A model generated the notes under the pieces. The model was not told where the DNA came from. It saw nothing but the letters and a program-made list of their open reading frames with translations, and did not search any database. Below, in pieces: positions 25,261 to 35,116 of a stretch of 64,000 nucleotides of DNA (its first letter is position 1; every line of letters begins with the position of its first letter). The DNA comes from Shimia marina. Lineage in GTDB: Bacteria > Pseudomonadota > Alphaproteobacteria > Rhodobacterales > Rhodobacteraceae. Where the stretch lies: positions 1-64,000 of the forward strand of contig NZ_CYPW01000024.1 of assembly GCF_001458175.1 (NCBI RefSeq), given 5' to 3'. The position numbers and the translations under genes were made by a program.

Positions 25261-25941
25261 TCAGGTAAGATGCCTAGACGCTTCTTTCACAGCAAAGGGT
25301 TTCATTTCAGCGCTATTTGCCGTGAGAAAAGCGCGGGTGCGGTCTGGATCATGTTTGGAAAGGTCACGCAGCCACCAGGCCACCGCCTTTTGGATGAACC
25401 AGTCCTGATCCTGCACATAGCGCGCCGCCCAGCCCAAAACGCGATCCCGAATTTCGAGATCGGCGGGTTTGGGGAAATTCTGTTTGGTCCATGGCAGGGT
25501 GATGACCAAAGCGGCGCGGCGCGTCCACATGTGATCTGACTGTGTCCAGCTTTCCACGGTGTCGATCCGGCTAGGATCCGCCAAAAGACGGCGCTGCCCC
25601 GCCATACAGGCGTGGTCGGCGATCGCCCAACTGTCAAAATTGGGAACCCAGTGGCAAATCAACTGCCACGCCAGGTCATCCGGACGCAACCGTGCCTGCG
25701 TCAGCATCTTGGCGGCGACAATGCGCGCCTCAAAAATATCGGTGTCCCAAAGGCTTTCTGCCAACGTGACTCGGTCTTCAACCGAGAAGGACTGACGCCA
25801 TGTCTTGCTGATGTCATTCAGCGCAGGATTGGTAATGCCTAGAACCTGTCGCGTCTGCTTGTGGTACGTGGCCATCCCTTCGGCGCGTCCCGGCTCGATG
25901 TGGTCACGCAAAACAGAGAGCGCGTCATCCAATGAGATCAT
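25261..25941 (-). CDS. DNA alkylation repair protein (AlkD-like)
   Basis: A 226-aa all-helical HEAT-like-repeat protein of the AlkD family. The pattern of repeated tryptophan- and arginine-rich helices (WQLICHWVPNFDSWAIADH; WTRRAALVITLPW; WFIQKAVAWWLRDLSKHD) is characteristic. AlkD removes bulky alkylated bases such as 3- and 7-methylpurines. It is seven bases upstream of, and on the same strand as, a gap to glmS whose stop lies at 25949, so it may be read through from glmUS. Confidence 0.82.
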   Translation of the reverse strand: MISLDDALSVLRDHIEPGRAEGMATYHKQTRQVLGITNPALNDISKTWRQSFSVEDRVTLAESLWDTDIFEARIVAAKMLTQARLRPDDLAWQLICHWVPNFDSWAIADHACMAGQRRLLADPSRIDTVESWTQSDHMWTRRAALVITLPWTKQNFPKPADLEIRDRVLGWAARYVQDQDWFIQKAVAWWLRDLSKHDPDRTRAFLTANSAEMKPFAVKEASRHLT

Positions 25942-25948
25942 AGAGTGC

Positions 25949-27772
25949 TTACTCCACCGTCACAGACTTGGCGAGATTTCGAGGCTGGTCCACGTCGGTG
26001 CCTTTGGCGATAGCTGTGTAGTATGCCAGAAGCTGCGCAGGAACGGCATAGAGGATTGGCGACAGCACTGGAGAGACCTGCGGCATCTGGATCGTTTGCC
26101 AAGTGCCTTCCGCGCCTTCCTTCAAGCCAGCGCTATCTGTGATCAGCAGGACCTTACCAGCGCGTGCCATCACTTCTTGCATGTTTGAGATCGACTTATC
26201 AAACAGCTCATCATGCGGCGCCATTACAACAACCGGCACATGTTTGTCGATCAGCGCGATCGGGCCGTGTTTGAGCTCGCCGGAGGCATAGGCTTCGGCA
26301 TGAATGTAGCTGATTTCTTTAAGTTTAAGCGCGCCTTCAAGGGCAAGGGGGAACATGCGTCCGCGCCCCAGAAAGAGAATGTCACGTGCTTCTGAGAGCT
26401 TCTGAGCCACATCTTTGATGTGCGCCTCAGCACCCATGGCCTGGTTGATCAGGCCGGGAATGCCGCGCAGATCGCTCAGATGTTGCGCAAGTGCATCCGC
26501 AGAGAGGGCGCCACGATCTTCCGCAGCTTTCAGGGCCAGCATCAACAACACGGTCAGCTGGCATGTGAAAGCTTTGGTTGAGGCCACGCCAATTTCGGCA
26601 CCTGCCAGAATGGGGAGAGCCAGATCGCTTTCGCGTGCGATGGAGCTTTCAGGCACGTTTACAACGGAAACAATGCTGTCCGCCTTGCCCGCACAATAGC
26701 GCAGAGCTGCGAGCGTGTCGGCGGTCTCGCCAGATTGCGATACAAACAAGGCCACGGTGCCATCCGTGATGGGCGGTTCACGGTAACGGAACTCAGAGGC
26801 CACGTCGACTTCGACGGGGATGCCTGCGATTTGTTCAAACCAGTATTTTGCAGTCAAGCAGGCGTAGTAGGCGGTGCCGCAGGCCACCATCGTCAAGCGG
26901 TTGATTTTAGTGAAATCCAACCCGTTGCCCGGCATGTTGACGGATTTACCGTCTTTGGACAGATAATGATCAATGGCCTGACCAAGGACCATTGGCTGTT
27001 CGCCAATTTCTTTGGCCATGAAGTGCTTGTGATTGCCTTTGTCCACCATCGATTGATCTATATTGATGATCTTGGCCTCGCGGGTCACTTCTTGGCCAGC
27101 TTCGTCCCGGATCAAAAGGCTGCTGCGTGTCACAACCGCGCTGTCGCCTTCTTCAAGATAGGTGATCTCATTGGTCAGCGGCGCAAGGGCAATGGCGTCA
27201 GAGCCCACATACATTTCCCCGTCGCCATGTCCAATGGCCAGCGGTGATCCTTTGCGTGCAGCGACGATCAGATCGTCCTCGCCTTCAAACAGAAACGCCA
27301 GGGCAAAGGCACCCTCAAGGCGGGACAGTGTTTTTAGGGCTGCATCGACAGGGGCGAGACCTTCGCTGACATAGCTTTGTGCCAGAAGCGCCACTGTTTC
27401 TGTGTCCGTTTCTGTGACGAAGGAAAAGCCCTTTTGGGCCAGTTCTTCTCGCAGATCGCGGAAGTTTTCGATAATACCATTGTGGACAACAGCGACAGGT
27501 CCTGCGCGATGTGGATGGGCGTTGACCACTGTTGGCGCGCCGTGGGTGGCCCAACGGGTATGGCCGATCCCGGATTTGCCGCGCAGCGGGTCATGCACCA
27601 GCAGGTCAGACAAGTTGACCAGCTTGCCCACGGCACGGCGTCTATCCAGTGCGCCGTCGTGCACAGTCGCAATGCCAGCACTGTCGTAGCCGCGATATTC
27701 CAGCCGTTTTAGGGCTTCTACAAGGATTGGGGCAGCTTCATGTGATCCAAGAACACCTACGATTCCGCACAT
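25949..27772 (-). CDS. glmS: Glutamine-fructose-6-phosphate aminotransferase
   Basis: A 607-aa enzyme that makes glucosamine-6-phosphate for cell-wall and lipopolysaccharide precursors. The glutaminase domain begins with the nucleophile Cys in MCGIVGVLG; two SIS domains follow (SQSGETADTLAALRY near 350, ELKHGPIALID near 500), and the protein ends PRNLAKSVTVE as usual. Its ATG overlaps the glmU stop by one base (TAATG). Confidence 0.97.
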   Translation of the reverse strand: MCGIVGVLGSHEAAPILVEALKRLEYRGYDSAGIATVHDGALDRRRAVGKLVNLSDLLVHDPLRGKSGIGHTRWATHGAPTVVNAHPHRAGPVAVVHNGIIENFRDLREELAQKGFSFVTETDTETVALLAQSYVSEGLAPVDAALKTLSRLEGAFALAFLFEGEDDLIVAARKGSPLAIGHGDGEMYVGSDAIALAPLTNEITYLEEGDSAVVTRSSLLIRDEAGQEVTREAKIINIDQSMVDKGNHKHFMAKEIGEQPMVLGQAIDHYLSKDGKSVNMPGNGLDFTKINRLTMVACGTAYYACLTAKYWFEQIAGIPVEVDVASEFRYREPPITDGTVALFVSQSGETADTLAALRYCAGKADSIVSVVNVPESSIARESDLALPILAGAEIGVASTKAFTCQLTVLLMLALKAAEDRGALSADALAQHLSDLRGIPGLINQAMGAEAHIKDVAQKLSEARDILFLGRGRMFPLALEGALKLKEISYIHAEAYASGELKHGPIALIDKHVPVVVMAPHDELFDKSISNMQEVMARAGKVLLITDSAGLKEGAEGTWQTIQMPQVSPVLSPILYAVPAQLLAYYTAIAKGTDVDQPRNLAKSVTVE

Positions 27773-29127
27773 TATTTTGCCTCCGATACCAATTTTTGTT
27801 TCTTTTTCTTTAACAAGTCGAACAATTTTCGTGCAACGCCGTGTTTGTTCACCTGATCAGTACGCGCCAAAGCCAGAGCTGCTTCTGGCACATCTTTGGT
27901 GATGACAGAGCCAGAGCCTGTCATGGCTTCGTCCCCTACAGTTACCGGGGCCACCAGCATTGTGTTGGACCCGATGAAGGCCCGGTTCCCGATGGTGGTG
28001 TGGTGTTTCATCACGCCGTCATAGTTGCAGGTGATGGTGCCCGCGCCAATGTTGGTGCCATTGCCCAAAGTGGCGTCGCCGATATAGGACAGGTGGTTGA
28101 CCTTGGTGCCAGCGCCAATCTGTGCATTTTTGATTTCCACAAAATTGCCAATGTGCGTGTCCTCAGCAAGTTCCGCGCCGGGGCGTAGGCGCGCATAGGG
28201 CCCGACGGTGGCCCCACGAGAGACGTGACAGCCCTCGAGGTGAGAAAACGCACGAATGCGCGTGCCGCTTTCAACGGTCACGTCCGGGCCAAAATACACA
28301 TTTGGCTCGATCACAGTGTCGCGCCCGATCACCGTGTCAAAAGACAACATGACGGTTTCAGGTTGTTGCAGGGTCACGCCTAAATCGAGCAGAGTGTCAC
28401 GGGCGCGTGCCTGAAAAATCGCTTCGGCCTGTGCAAGATGCGCCCGCGAGTTGATACCCATGGTTTCGGCTTCGTCGCAAGCCACAGCGGTTACGCTCAG
28501 GCCTTGCGCGCGGGCCAGTCCAACCACATCCGTGAGGTAATACTCTTCTTGCGCGTTATTGGTTTCAATGGCTGCGATCAGATCGAACAGTGTTTTGCCA
28601 TCTGCAAGCATGACTCCGGAATTGCAGAAGCTGACGGCACGTTCGGCTTCTGAAGCGTCTGCAAACTCGACAATACGCTCCAGACTGTCGCCCTGCATGA
28701 TCAGGCGACCATATTTGCCCGGATCGGCTGCTTCAAACCCGAGGACCACAACGGCATTCTCCGCCTTTGCCGCAATCATTTTTTCAAGCGTTTCAGAAGA
28801 GACAAAAGGCGTGTCGCCGAACAACACAATGACGTCTCCGTCAAAATCTGCAAGCGCATCACGGCACATGTCAACAGCATGGGCGGTGCCCTTCTGCTCT
28901 TCCTGCAGCACAACCTGCGCGTCCGGATCATAAGTGGCGACGGCGGATTGGACCGCGTCAAAACCATGACCTGCGACGACCAGGATCCGCTCAGGTGCAA
29001 GCGCTTGACCCGCCTGAAGGGCATGGATCAACATAGGGGCGTTGGCGACCGGGTGCAGAACCTTTGGAAGGTCTGAGTTCATCCGGGTGCCTTTGCCTGC
29101 GGCCAGGATGACAAGTGCGATGCTCAT
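27772..29127 (-). CDS. glmU: Bifunctional GlmU (acetyltransferase/uridylyltransferase)
   Basis: A 451-aa enzyme that acetylates glucosamine-1-phosphate and couples it to UTP to give UDP-GlcNAc. The nucleotidyltransferase motif LAAGKGTRMNSDLPKVLHP opens the protein; the C-terminal half is a left-handed beta-helix with hexapeptide repeats and YDGVMKHHTTIG. It is translated directly before glmS, giving a two-step pathway in one operon. Confidence 0.97.
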   Translation of the reverse strand: MSIALVILAAGKGTRMNSDLPKVLHPVANAPMLIHALQAGQALAPERILVVAGHGFDAVQSAVATYDPDAQVVLQEEQKGTAHAVDMCRDALADFDGDVIVLFGDTPFVSSETLEKMIAAKAENAVVVLGFEAADPGKYGRLIMQGDSLERIVEFADASEAERAVSFCNSGVMLADGKTLFDLIAAIETNNAQEEYYLTDVVGLARAQGLSVTAVACDEAETMGINSRAHLAQAEAIFQARARDTLLDLGVTLQQPETVMLSFDTVIGRDTVIEPNVYFGPDVTVESGTRIRAFSHLEGCHVSRGATVGPYARLRPGAELAEDTHIGNFVEIKNAQIGAGTKVNHLSYIGDATLGNGTNIGAGTITCNYDGVMKHHTTIGNRAFIGSNTMLVAPVTVGDEAMTGSGSVITKDVPEAALALARTDQVNKHGVARKLFDLLKKKKQKLVSEAK

Positions 29128-29263
29128 GTGTTTTCTCTTTGAATTTCGATTGTGCCCGTTTTATCGCAGTGCAGATAGGGTGCAAGGCTCTGAAGGATCA
29201 ATTCAGGTTGCGCCCTGTAACAGCGGTGCGCGGGATATCGCGCAATAACCTAAGGAAATGCGC

Positions 29264-29938
29264 ATGAAAACCGTGATTTTTGATCTCGATGGTACGCTGG
29301 CAGATACCAGCGGCGATCTGATTGCCGCTGCGAATGTATGTTTTCGCGATATGGGGCATGGAGATGTGCTCACGGTGGCGCGGGATGCGGGCGTGGCTCT
29401 GCGGGGGGGGCGGCGCATGTTGACAGAAGGGCTGACGCGATTGGGCTGCATGGATGAGGCGGTGGTCTCGCAATACTATCCCGTGCTGCTGGAAGCTTAT
29501 GGCGGTGCCATCGCTGAGCACAGCTATCTCTATGATGGGGCTATGGATGCTGTGGATGCTCTGAAATCCGCGGGGTACGGCGTAGGAATTTGTACCAACA
29601 AACCGGAGGCTTTGGCGGATCAATTGCTGAAAGCATTGGGCGTAAGAGACGCGTTTGGCGCGCTTGTCGGAGCGGACACTTTGCCGGTGCGCAAACCGGA
29701 TCCTGCACCGTTGATCCAAACGGTAAGACGCCTTGGGGGAGATCCAGCGGCCACCACATTGGTCGGTGACAGCGATACAGATCGCAACACCGCAAAAGCA
29801 GCAGGTGTGCCCAGTATTCTTGTCACCTTTGGCCCAAGTGGGGAGGATATGGCGGCGCTCGAGCCTGAGGTCTTGCTACATGACTATGCGCGCCTTCCTC
29901 AGGTTGTGGATCTTTTGCTCGGACCGGCGGGCGCTTGA
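29264..29938 (+). CDS. gph: HAD-family phosphoglycolate phosphatase
   Basis: A 224-aa haloacid dehalogenase-type phosphatase. The nucleophile motif is FDLDGTLADTSGD at the N-terminus, motif II is CTNKP near 110, and motif III/IV is GADTLPVRKPDP with LVGDSDTDRNTAKAAG. Phosphoglycolate is the usual substrate of this branch. The second ATG (29264) is preferred because AAGGA lies seven bases upstream of it and is too close to the first. It is divergent from glmU. Confidence 0.87.
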   Translation: MKTVIFDLDGTLADTSGDLIAAANVCFRDMGHGDVLTVARDAGVALRGGRRMLTEGLTRLGCMDEAVVSQYYPVLLEAYGGAIAEHSYLYDGAMDAVDALKSAGYGVGICTNKPEALADQLLKALGVRDAFGALVGADTLPVRKPDPAPLIQTVRRLGGDPAATTLVGDSDTDRNTAKAAGVPSILVTFGPSGEDMAALEPEVLLHDYARLPQVVDLLLGPAGA

Positions 29939-29995
29939 TTGCAGGGCAGCAAGCTTTGCCCTAATGCTTGAGCAACGACAAAGGGCGCAAACCAG

Positions 29996-31201
29996 ATGAG
30001 TGACGTGTTTACCGGCAATTTTACGCAGCAAGAGTCGATTTCCGAAGAGGCCATCGAGGCGGCTGTTGCGGTGCTGCGCAGTGGGCGGTTGCATCGCTAT
30101 AACCTCACCGAAGGGGAAGTGGGCGAAACGTCCTTGCTGGAGCGTGAGTTCGCCGCTTATGTCGGTGCAAAATATTGTCTTGCTGTGGCCTCTGGCGGCT
30201 ATGCGATGGGCTGTGCCCTGCGTGCTATGGGGGTAGAGCCGGGTGACAAAGTGCTGACCAATGCCTTTACGCTGGCACCGGTACCTGGGGCCATCGCCAG
30301 TGTTGGTGCGGTGCCCGTGTTTGTTGGTGTGACCGAGGATCTGGTGATTGATCTGGAAGATCTCAAGGCCAAAGCGGATCAGGCCGATGTGCTCATGCTG
30401 TCTCACATGCGGGGGCATATCTGCGACATGGAGGCGCTTATGGCGCTGTGTGATGCGACGGGCGTGCGCGTGGTTGAAGATTGCGCGCATACCATGGGAG
30501 GGGCCTGGAAAAGCACCGCATCGGGGCGTTGGGGCAGAATGGCTTGCTATTCGACGCAAACCTACAAACATATGAACTCAGGCGAAGGTGGGCTATTGAT
30601 CAGTGATGATCCGGAGCTCATGGCGCGGGCGACGATGTTGTCGGGCAGCTATATGCTTTATGGGCGCAATGGCGCAGTGCCAGAGGCAGAGGTGTTTGAG
30701 GCGGTGAAATATGACACGCCTAATGTGTCCGGCCGTATGGATCACCTGCGCGCCGCAATTTTGCGCCCACAGCTGCGCAATTTGGATCACCAAGTTGCTG
30801 CGTGGAATGTCCGGCATGACGTCATTCTACAGGAACTGCGCGGCACACCGGGCTTAACGGTTGTGGAGCGCGCAGAGCACGAACACTACGTGGGAAGCTC
30901 CATTCAGTTCCTCCTGTTGGATTGGACTGAGCATGACATCCACGAGGCTTTGGCGCGTTGCGCGGCGCGTGGTGTTGAGTTGAAATGGTTTGGTGGGGCG
31001 GAACCTGTGGCCTTCACCTCACGCTATGACAGCTGGCGGTATGCCCCGAGCGCGCCGATGCCGAAGACGGATCGGATCCTGAAGGGTATTGTAGATATGC
31101 GCATCCCTTTGACGTTTTCGGTCGAGGATTGTGCCTTTATTGCCCAGATTATTCGCGCAGAGGTTGGCGCGGTCTTTCAGGGACAAAAGGGAACAGTTTA
31201 A
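29996..31201 (+). CDS. DegT/DnrJ/EryC1/StrS-family aminotransferase
   Basis: A 401-aa PLP enzyme of the sugar-aminotransferase family. The PLP lysine is in STQTYKHMNSGEGG near residue 192, and VVEDCAHTMGG near 158 carries the PLP-contacting aspartate. These enzymes usually make amino sugars for polysaccharide or antibiotic synthesis, but no sugar pathway genes are adjacent. It lies 57 bases after gph and may share its transcript. The substrate is unknown. Confidence 0.85.
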   Translation: MSDVFTGNFTQQESISEEAIEAAVAVLRSGRLHRYNLTEGEVGETSLLEREFAAYVGAKYCLAVASGGYAMGCALRAMGVEPGDKVLTNAFTLAPVPGAIASVGAVPVFVGVTEDLVIDLEDLKAKADQADVLMLSHMRGHICDMEALMALCDATGVRVVEDCAHTMGGAWKSTASGRWGRMACYSTQTYKHMNSGEGGLLISDDPELMARATMLSGSYMLYGRNGAVPEAEVFEAVKYDTPNVSGRMDHLRAAILRPQLRNLDHQVAAWNVRHDVILQELRGTPGLTVVERAEHEHYVGSSIQFLLLDWTEHDIHEALARCAARGVELKWFGGAEPVAFTSRYDSWRYAPSAPMPKTDRILKGIVDMRIPLTFSVEDCAFIAQIIRAEVGAVFQGQKGTV

Positions 31202-31247
31202 GCACAGTTTGAGTACGGGGGCTGATTGTGCATGGGCCTCAGGGTAG

Positions 31248-31280
31248 GTGGGGGCCAGCCCCCACACCCCCGGAGTATTT
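31248..31280 (+). repeat. Hairpin plus CCCCCGGAGTATTT element
   Basis: GTGGGGG and CCCCCAC form a seven-base stem with a four-base loop, followed by CACCCCCGGAGTATTT. This arrangement resembles an intergenic element that I recall as common in Rhodobacteraceae genomes. Here it sits between the convergent DegT aminotransferase and arsC genes and could serve as a terminator. The repeat status cannot be tested in one window. Confidence 0.45.
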
Positions 31281-31313
31281 CCTGTCAGAAGAAGTGCTGG
31301 AACACCGCTGGTT

Positions 31314-31652
31314 TCAGAGGATGTCCAGCACAGCTTCGGGAGGGCGCCCGATGGCGGCTTTGTTGTTGTCCATCACGATCGGGCGTTCGATCAGTATCGG
31401 ATTTTCTGCCATCGCTTTGAGCAATGTCTCTTCGCTGTCCGCTTTGGAAAGCCCCATTTCTTTGAAGCGAGCTTCTTTGGGGCGCATCATGTCGATGGCA
31501 TTTCCTCCCAGCAAAGACAGAACCTTCTGAAGCTCTTGCAGATTGGGCGCATCTTCGAGGTAACGGCGCACGGTCACTGTGCCGTTTTCTTCCAGAAGGG
31601 CCAAGGTCTGGCGTGACTTGGAACAGCGCGGGTTGTGCCAGATGGTGATCAT
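31314..31652 (-). CDS. arsC: Arsenate reductase, glutaredoxin-coupled type
   Basis: A 112-aa ArsC/Spx-family protein. The catalytic cysteine is in HNPRCSKSR near residue 11, and the arginine-containing RYLEDAP and RPPEAVL stretches are typical. It would reduce arsenate to arsenite using glutaredoxin. Its start overlaps the pyrD stop by four bases (ATGA). No arsenite pump is adjacent, so a more general thiol role is possible. Confidence 0.88.
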   Translation of the reverse strand: MITIWHNPRCSKSRQTLALLEENGTVTVRRYLEDAPNLQELQKVLSLLGGNAIDMMRPKEARFKEMGLSKADSEETLLKAMAENPILIERPIVMDNNKAAIGRPPEAVLDIL

Positions 31653-32716
31653 AGCCAGTCCTTTCGTTTGCTGCCAATCGCTTCAGACACGTTTGCAAAC
31701 CCATCACGCGCGAGAAGGGCATCAAGATCGCGGACAATTTTTTCTGCCAAAGAAAAACCGCCATAGACCAGCGCGGTGTAAAGCTGCACTGCGGAGGCAC
31801 CAGCACAGATTTTGGCATAGGCCTGCTCTGCGGAGCTGATGCCGCCAACACCGATCAGAGGCAGCTTGCCTGCGCTTATGTCGGAAAGACGGGCGAGCAC
31901 TTTGGTGGATTTCTCAAACAAGGGGGCTCCGGAGAGGCCGCCGGCTTCGCCTTTGTGAGCGCTGGCCAGACCGTCGCGAGAGAGGGTGGTGTTGGTGGCG
32001 ATGATGGCGTCCAGATTGGCCTCCAGAGCGACTTCTGCAATTTCGGAGATTTCTGCGTCACTGAGGTCTGGAGCAATTTTCAGGAAAATCGGGATTTTGC
32101 GGCTTAGGCTGTCTCTGGTTTCCATCACGCCTTTCAAGAGCGCAGCAAGCGCGGCCTTGCCTTGCAGATCGCGCAGCTTTTCGGTGTTGGGCGAGCTGAC
32201 ATTGACTGTCGCGAAGTCCAGATGTGTGCCACAATGGGCCAGTACGCGCGCAAAATCTTCGGCGCGGTTGTCACTGTCTTTATTCGCACCAAGGTTCAGA
32301 CCAATGACGGCGTTTTGGGGGCGTTTTGCAAGACGAGCGCCAATGGTCTCCATGCCGTCATTGTTAAAGCCAAAGCGGTTAATAGCCGCATGATCTTCGG
32401 AAAGACGAAACAGGCGGGGCTTCGGATTGCCAGGCTGAGGGCGTGGTGTAGCGGCCCCGACCTCGACGAAGCCGAAGCCGGATTTCGCCAACCCATTGAG
32501 GGCGGTGGCGTTTTTGTCAAAACCGGCGGCCAAGCCCACAGGGTTGGGCAGCGACAGGCCTGCAACGGTTGTTTTCAGTCGGGAAGAGGTGATTTCGCCC
32601 GGCGCATTGGCAAGGCCCATTTCCAACGCCCGAATGGCGAGGCCATGGGAATGTTCAGGATCAATATTGCGCAGGGCTTTCATGCCCAAGCCTTCAAACA
32701 TTTTTGCGAGACTCAT
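31649..32716 (-). CDS. pyrD: Dihydroorotate dehydrogenase (quinone), class 2
   Basis: A 355-aa flavoprotein that oxidises dihydroorotate in pyrimidine synthesis and passes electrons to quinone. [11 protein letters not shown] near residue 60 and [11 protein letters not shown] near 175, with the catalytic serine of class 2 enzymes, are diagnostic; the N-terminal helix [11 protein letters not shown] is the membrane-associated region. The ATG at 32716 is used; the ORF open to 32845 runs into the upstream gene. It overlaps both neighbours by ATGA. Confidence 0.95.
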   Translation of the reverse strand: MSLAKMFEGLGMKALRNIDPEHSHGLAIRALEMGLANAPGEITSSRLKTTVAGLSLPNPVGLAAGFDKNATALNGLAKSGFGFVEVGAATPRPQPGNPKPRLFRLSEDHAAINRFGFNNDGMETIGARLAKRPQNAVIGLNLGANKDSDNRAEDFARVLAHCGTHLDFATVNVSSPNTEKLRDLQGKAALAALLKGVMETRDSLSRKIPIFLKIAPDLSDAEISEIAEVALEANLDAIIATNTTLSRDGLASAHKGEAGGLSGAPLFEKSTKVLARLSDISAGKLPLIGVGGISSAEQAYAKICAGASAVQLYTALVYGGFSLAEKIVRDLDALLARDGFANVSEAIGSKRKDWL

Positions 32717-33066
32717 GACAGACTTCCTTCGGGGAATTGGTGATGACCATCGATCAGGGGCAGCTCTTTGGCCCAGAGAACATCGCTGAGTTTGAGTGTG
32801 CGATAGAGATGCGGGAAGAGGGCGCCGCCACGTGAGACCTCCCATTTAAGCGCATCGCCAAGCGTGTCTGCATCCACAGCCAGAAGGGTGAGGTCAGCTT
32901 CGCTTGCAAAATGCTTTGCGGCTGTCTCAGCAGCCTGTTCAGCGGTGGAGAAATGCACGTAGCCATCAGCCACATCGATAGGCGCGCCGGCGGTTTGCCC
33001 GTCTTCGCGCAGGGCCGACCATTCGTCGGCGCGGAAAATCTTGAAGATCAGCATGGTCTTGCTCAT
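32713..33066 (-). CDS. DUF952 family protein
   Basis: A 117-aa small cytoplasmic protein. [28 protein letters not shown] and [15 protein letters not shown] are the conserved DUF952 blocks; the biochemical role is unknown. The start at 33066 is chosen because the protein sequence upstream is not conserved-looking; MLIFKIF at 33054 is an alternative. It is first in a three-gene overlapping unit with pyrD and arsC. Confidence 0.82.
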   Translation of the reverse strand: MSKTMLIFKIFRADEWSALREDGQTAGAPIDVADGYVHFSTAEQAAETAAKHFASEADLTLLAVDADTLGDALKWEVSRGGALFPHLYRTLKLSDVLWAKELPLIDGHHQFPEGSLS

Positions 33067-33178
33067 GCAACGCGCGTCAGGCAAGGTCAAGCACAGTAAG
33101 GGGGTGTTAATGTTTTGACATCTGTTGCTTTGAAACTGCACGATATTGATTGACTTATAAAACCTGAAGGGATTCTCC

Positions 33179-34741
33179 ATGTTTGCTCGTTTGATGACTG
33201 GGGCGGCTGCGCTGGCCGTGACCGCCGGAATGGCCGCTGCCGATTACACTCTGCACATCGTTCACATCAACGATTTGCACAGCCGCATCGAACCCATCAA
33301 CAAATATGATTCCACCTGTAAAGCTGAGGACAATGCGGAAGGTAAGTGCTTTGGCGGTTATGCCCGTGTGGCGAGTAAAGTTGCCGAGCTGCGCAAAGAC
33401 TTGGAAGGGCAGAACCTGCTCGTACTGGACGCGGGCGATCAGTATCAAGGCTCCTTGATGTACACGACCTATAAAGGGGACGTGGAAATCGAAATGATGG
33501 AAAAGATTGGCTTTGATGCCATGGCCGTGGGCAATCACGAATTTGACGACGGACCAGAAGGTTTGCTGAAGCTCGTGGAGGGTGTCTCTTTTCCGGTGAT
33601 TTCTGGCAATATTGATGTCTCACAATCGGATGTTCTGGCTGGCAAAGTCGCCAACCATGTTGTGCTTGAAGTGGGCGGCGAGAAAGTGGCCATCATTTCT
33701 GCCTTGGCAACGGACACGGCGGAGACCTCGAGCCCTGGTGAGGCGGTGATTTTTGAAGATGAGATCGCAGCTCTGCAAGCGGATGTGGATGCACTGTCCG
33801 CGGAAGGTGTGACCAAGATTATCGCCCTGAACCATGTCGGTGTGAACAAGGACATGGCGATTGCGGCAGCGGTGTCTGGCATCGATGCTGTGGTTGGTGG
33901 GCATTCGCATACGGAGTTCTCCAACACCAAGGAGGGCGCGATGGCCTATCCCACCATGGTGGGCAATGTGCCGGTCGTGCAAGCTTATGCCTATTCGAAA
34001 TATGTTGGGCATCTTACGCTGACATTTGATGACGCGGGCAATGTGACGGCGGCGACAGGCGACACTATCCTACTAGATGCATCGGTTGCCGAAGATGCAG
34101 ATATCGTGGCGCGTGTGGCTGAGCTTGCGGGGCCGATTGAAGACATGAAATCGCGCGTTGTGGCTTCAACGGATGCGGCGATTGATGGTGATCGCGGTTC
34201 TTGTCGGGCTGGTGAGTGTGCGATGGGCAACCTGATCACGGATGCGATGCTGGACCGCGTCAAAGATCAAGGTATTGAAATCGCGATCCAAAACGGAGGC
34301 GGTATCCGCGCGTCTATCGATTCCGGTGAAGTGACAATGGGCGAAGTGCTGACCGTTCTTCCATTCCAGAACACGTTGTCCACGTTCCAAGTGAGCGGTG
34401 AAACCATTGTGGCTGCGCTGGAAAATGGTGTGAGCCAGATTGAAGATGGCGCAGGGCGTTTTCCGCAGGTCTCTGGCATGACCTATACGTTTGACGCAAG
34501 CGCGGAAGCGGGCAGCCGTATCAGTGACGTGATGGTCGCAGGCGCGCCAATTGACCCCGCCAAAGTCTATGGGGTCGTTTCAAACAACTATGTGCGCAAC
34601 GGGGGCGACGGCTATAAAATGTTCCGCGATGCCATGAATGCCTACGATTATGGCCCGGACCTTGCAGATGTGACGGCGGAGTATCTGGCGGCCAATGGCG
34701 CGAAGGCTGCTGTGTTGGATGGGCGTATCTCCAAGAAGTAA
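33179..34741 (+). CDS. Periplasmic 5'-nucleotidase/2',3'-cyclic phosphodiesterase family
   Basis: A 520-aa exported metallophosphoesterase. A signal peptide (cleavage after GMAAA) precedes the metal-site motifs HINDLHSR near 30, LDAGDQYQGS near 80, GNHEFDDG near 118 and GGHSHTEF near 240. The C-terminal 5_nucleotid_C domain begins near 330 and contains QNGGGIRASIDSG and NYVRNGGDGYKMF. It should release nucleosides and phosphate from extracellular nucleotides. GAAGG lies upstream of the ATG, and a strong terminator follows the gene. Confidence 0.92.
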   Translation: MFARLMTGAAALAVTAGMAAADYTLHIVHINDLHSRIEPINKYDSTCKAEDNAEGKCFGGYARVASKVAELRKDLEGQNLLVLDAGDQYQGSLMYTTYKGDVEIEMMEKIGFDAMAVGNHEFDDGPEGLLKLVEGVSFPVISGNIDVSQSDVLAGKVANHVVLEVGGEKVAIISALATDTAETSSPGEAVIFEDEIAALQADVDALSAEGVTKIIALNHVGVNKDMAIAAAVSGIDAVVGGHSHTEFSNTKEGAMAYPTMVGNVPVVQAYAYSKYVGHLTLTFDDAGNVTAATGDTILLDASVAEDADIVARVAELAGPIEDMKSRVVASTDAAIDGDRGSCRAGECAMGNLITDAMLDRVKDQGIEIAIQNGGGIRASIDSGEVTMGEVLTVLPFQNTLSTFQVSGETIVAALENGVSQIEDGAGRFPQVSGMTYTFDASAEAGSRISDVMVAGAPIDPAKVYGVVSNNYVRNGGDGYKMFRDAMNAYDYGPDLADVTAEYLAANGAKAAVLDGRISKK

Positions 34742-34764
34742 GTATGGGGTTGCTTGACCTTTTG

Positions 34765-34798
34765 AGCCTTCGCCGGGACACTGGCGAAGGCTTTTTCG
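34765..34798 (+). terminator. Intrinsic terminator after the 5'-nucleotidase gene
   Basis: AGCCTTCGCC and GGCGAAGGCT form a perfect ten-base stem with an eight-base loop, followed by TTTTTCGTTT. Confidence 0.92.
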
Positions 34799-34810
34799 TT
34801 TGGGGGTTTT

Positions 34811-35116
34811 ATGGATCATCCGCTGATCGACCTGATCAATCAGAAAATTCGCGAAGCCGAAGAGGCGGGAGCGTTCGACAATCTGGAAGGGGCGGGAAAG
34901 CCTTTGCCCAGAGAGGTGGACCCTGAGAATGCTTTGCTCAATCGCCTTGTGAGGGAAAGCGGCGCGGTGCCAGAGTTTGTTTCTCTGTCGCGAGAGCTTG
35001 CGCGGTTGCGGGCAGAGCTGCGCGAGACGGGGGATCGCACCAAGCGGCGCGTCATAATGAAAGAGATGTCGCTGATGGAGGCCAAAATAGAGGTGGCGCG
35101 AAGGGCGCATCGCTAA
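34811..35116 (+). CDS. DUF1992/DnaJ-associated (DnaJC28-like) small protein
   Basis: A 101-aa protein with the conserved DUF1992 core: LIDLINQKIREAEEAGAFDN, GAGKPL and the downstream arginine-rich helix REL-ARLRAELRE. The family occurs in bacteria and as eukaryotic DNAJC28, function unknown. Its stop overlaps the start of the SRAP gene by one base (TAATG). It lies just after a terminator and has a GGGGG stretch upstream. Confidence 0.82.
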   Translation: MDHPLIDLINQKIREAEEAGAFDNLEGAGKPLPREVDPENALLNRLVRESGAVPEFVSLSRELARLRAELRETGDRTKRRVIMKEMSLMEAKIEVARRAHR

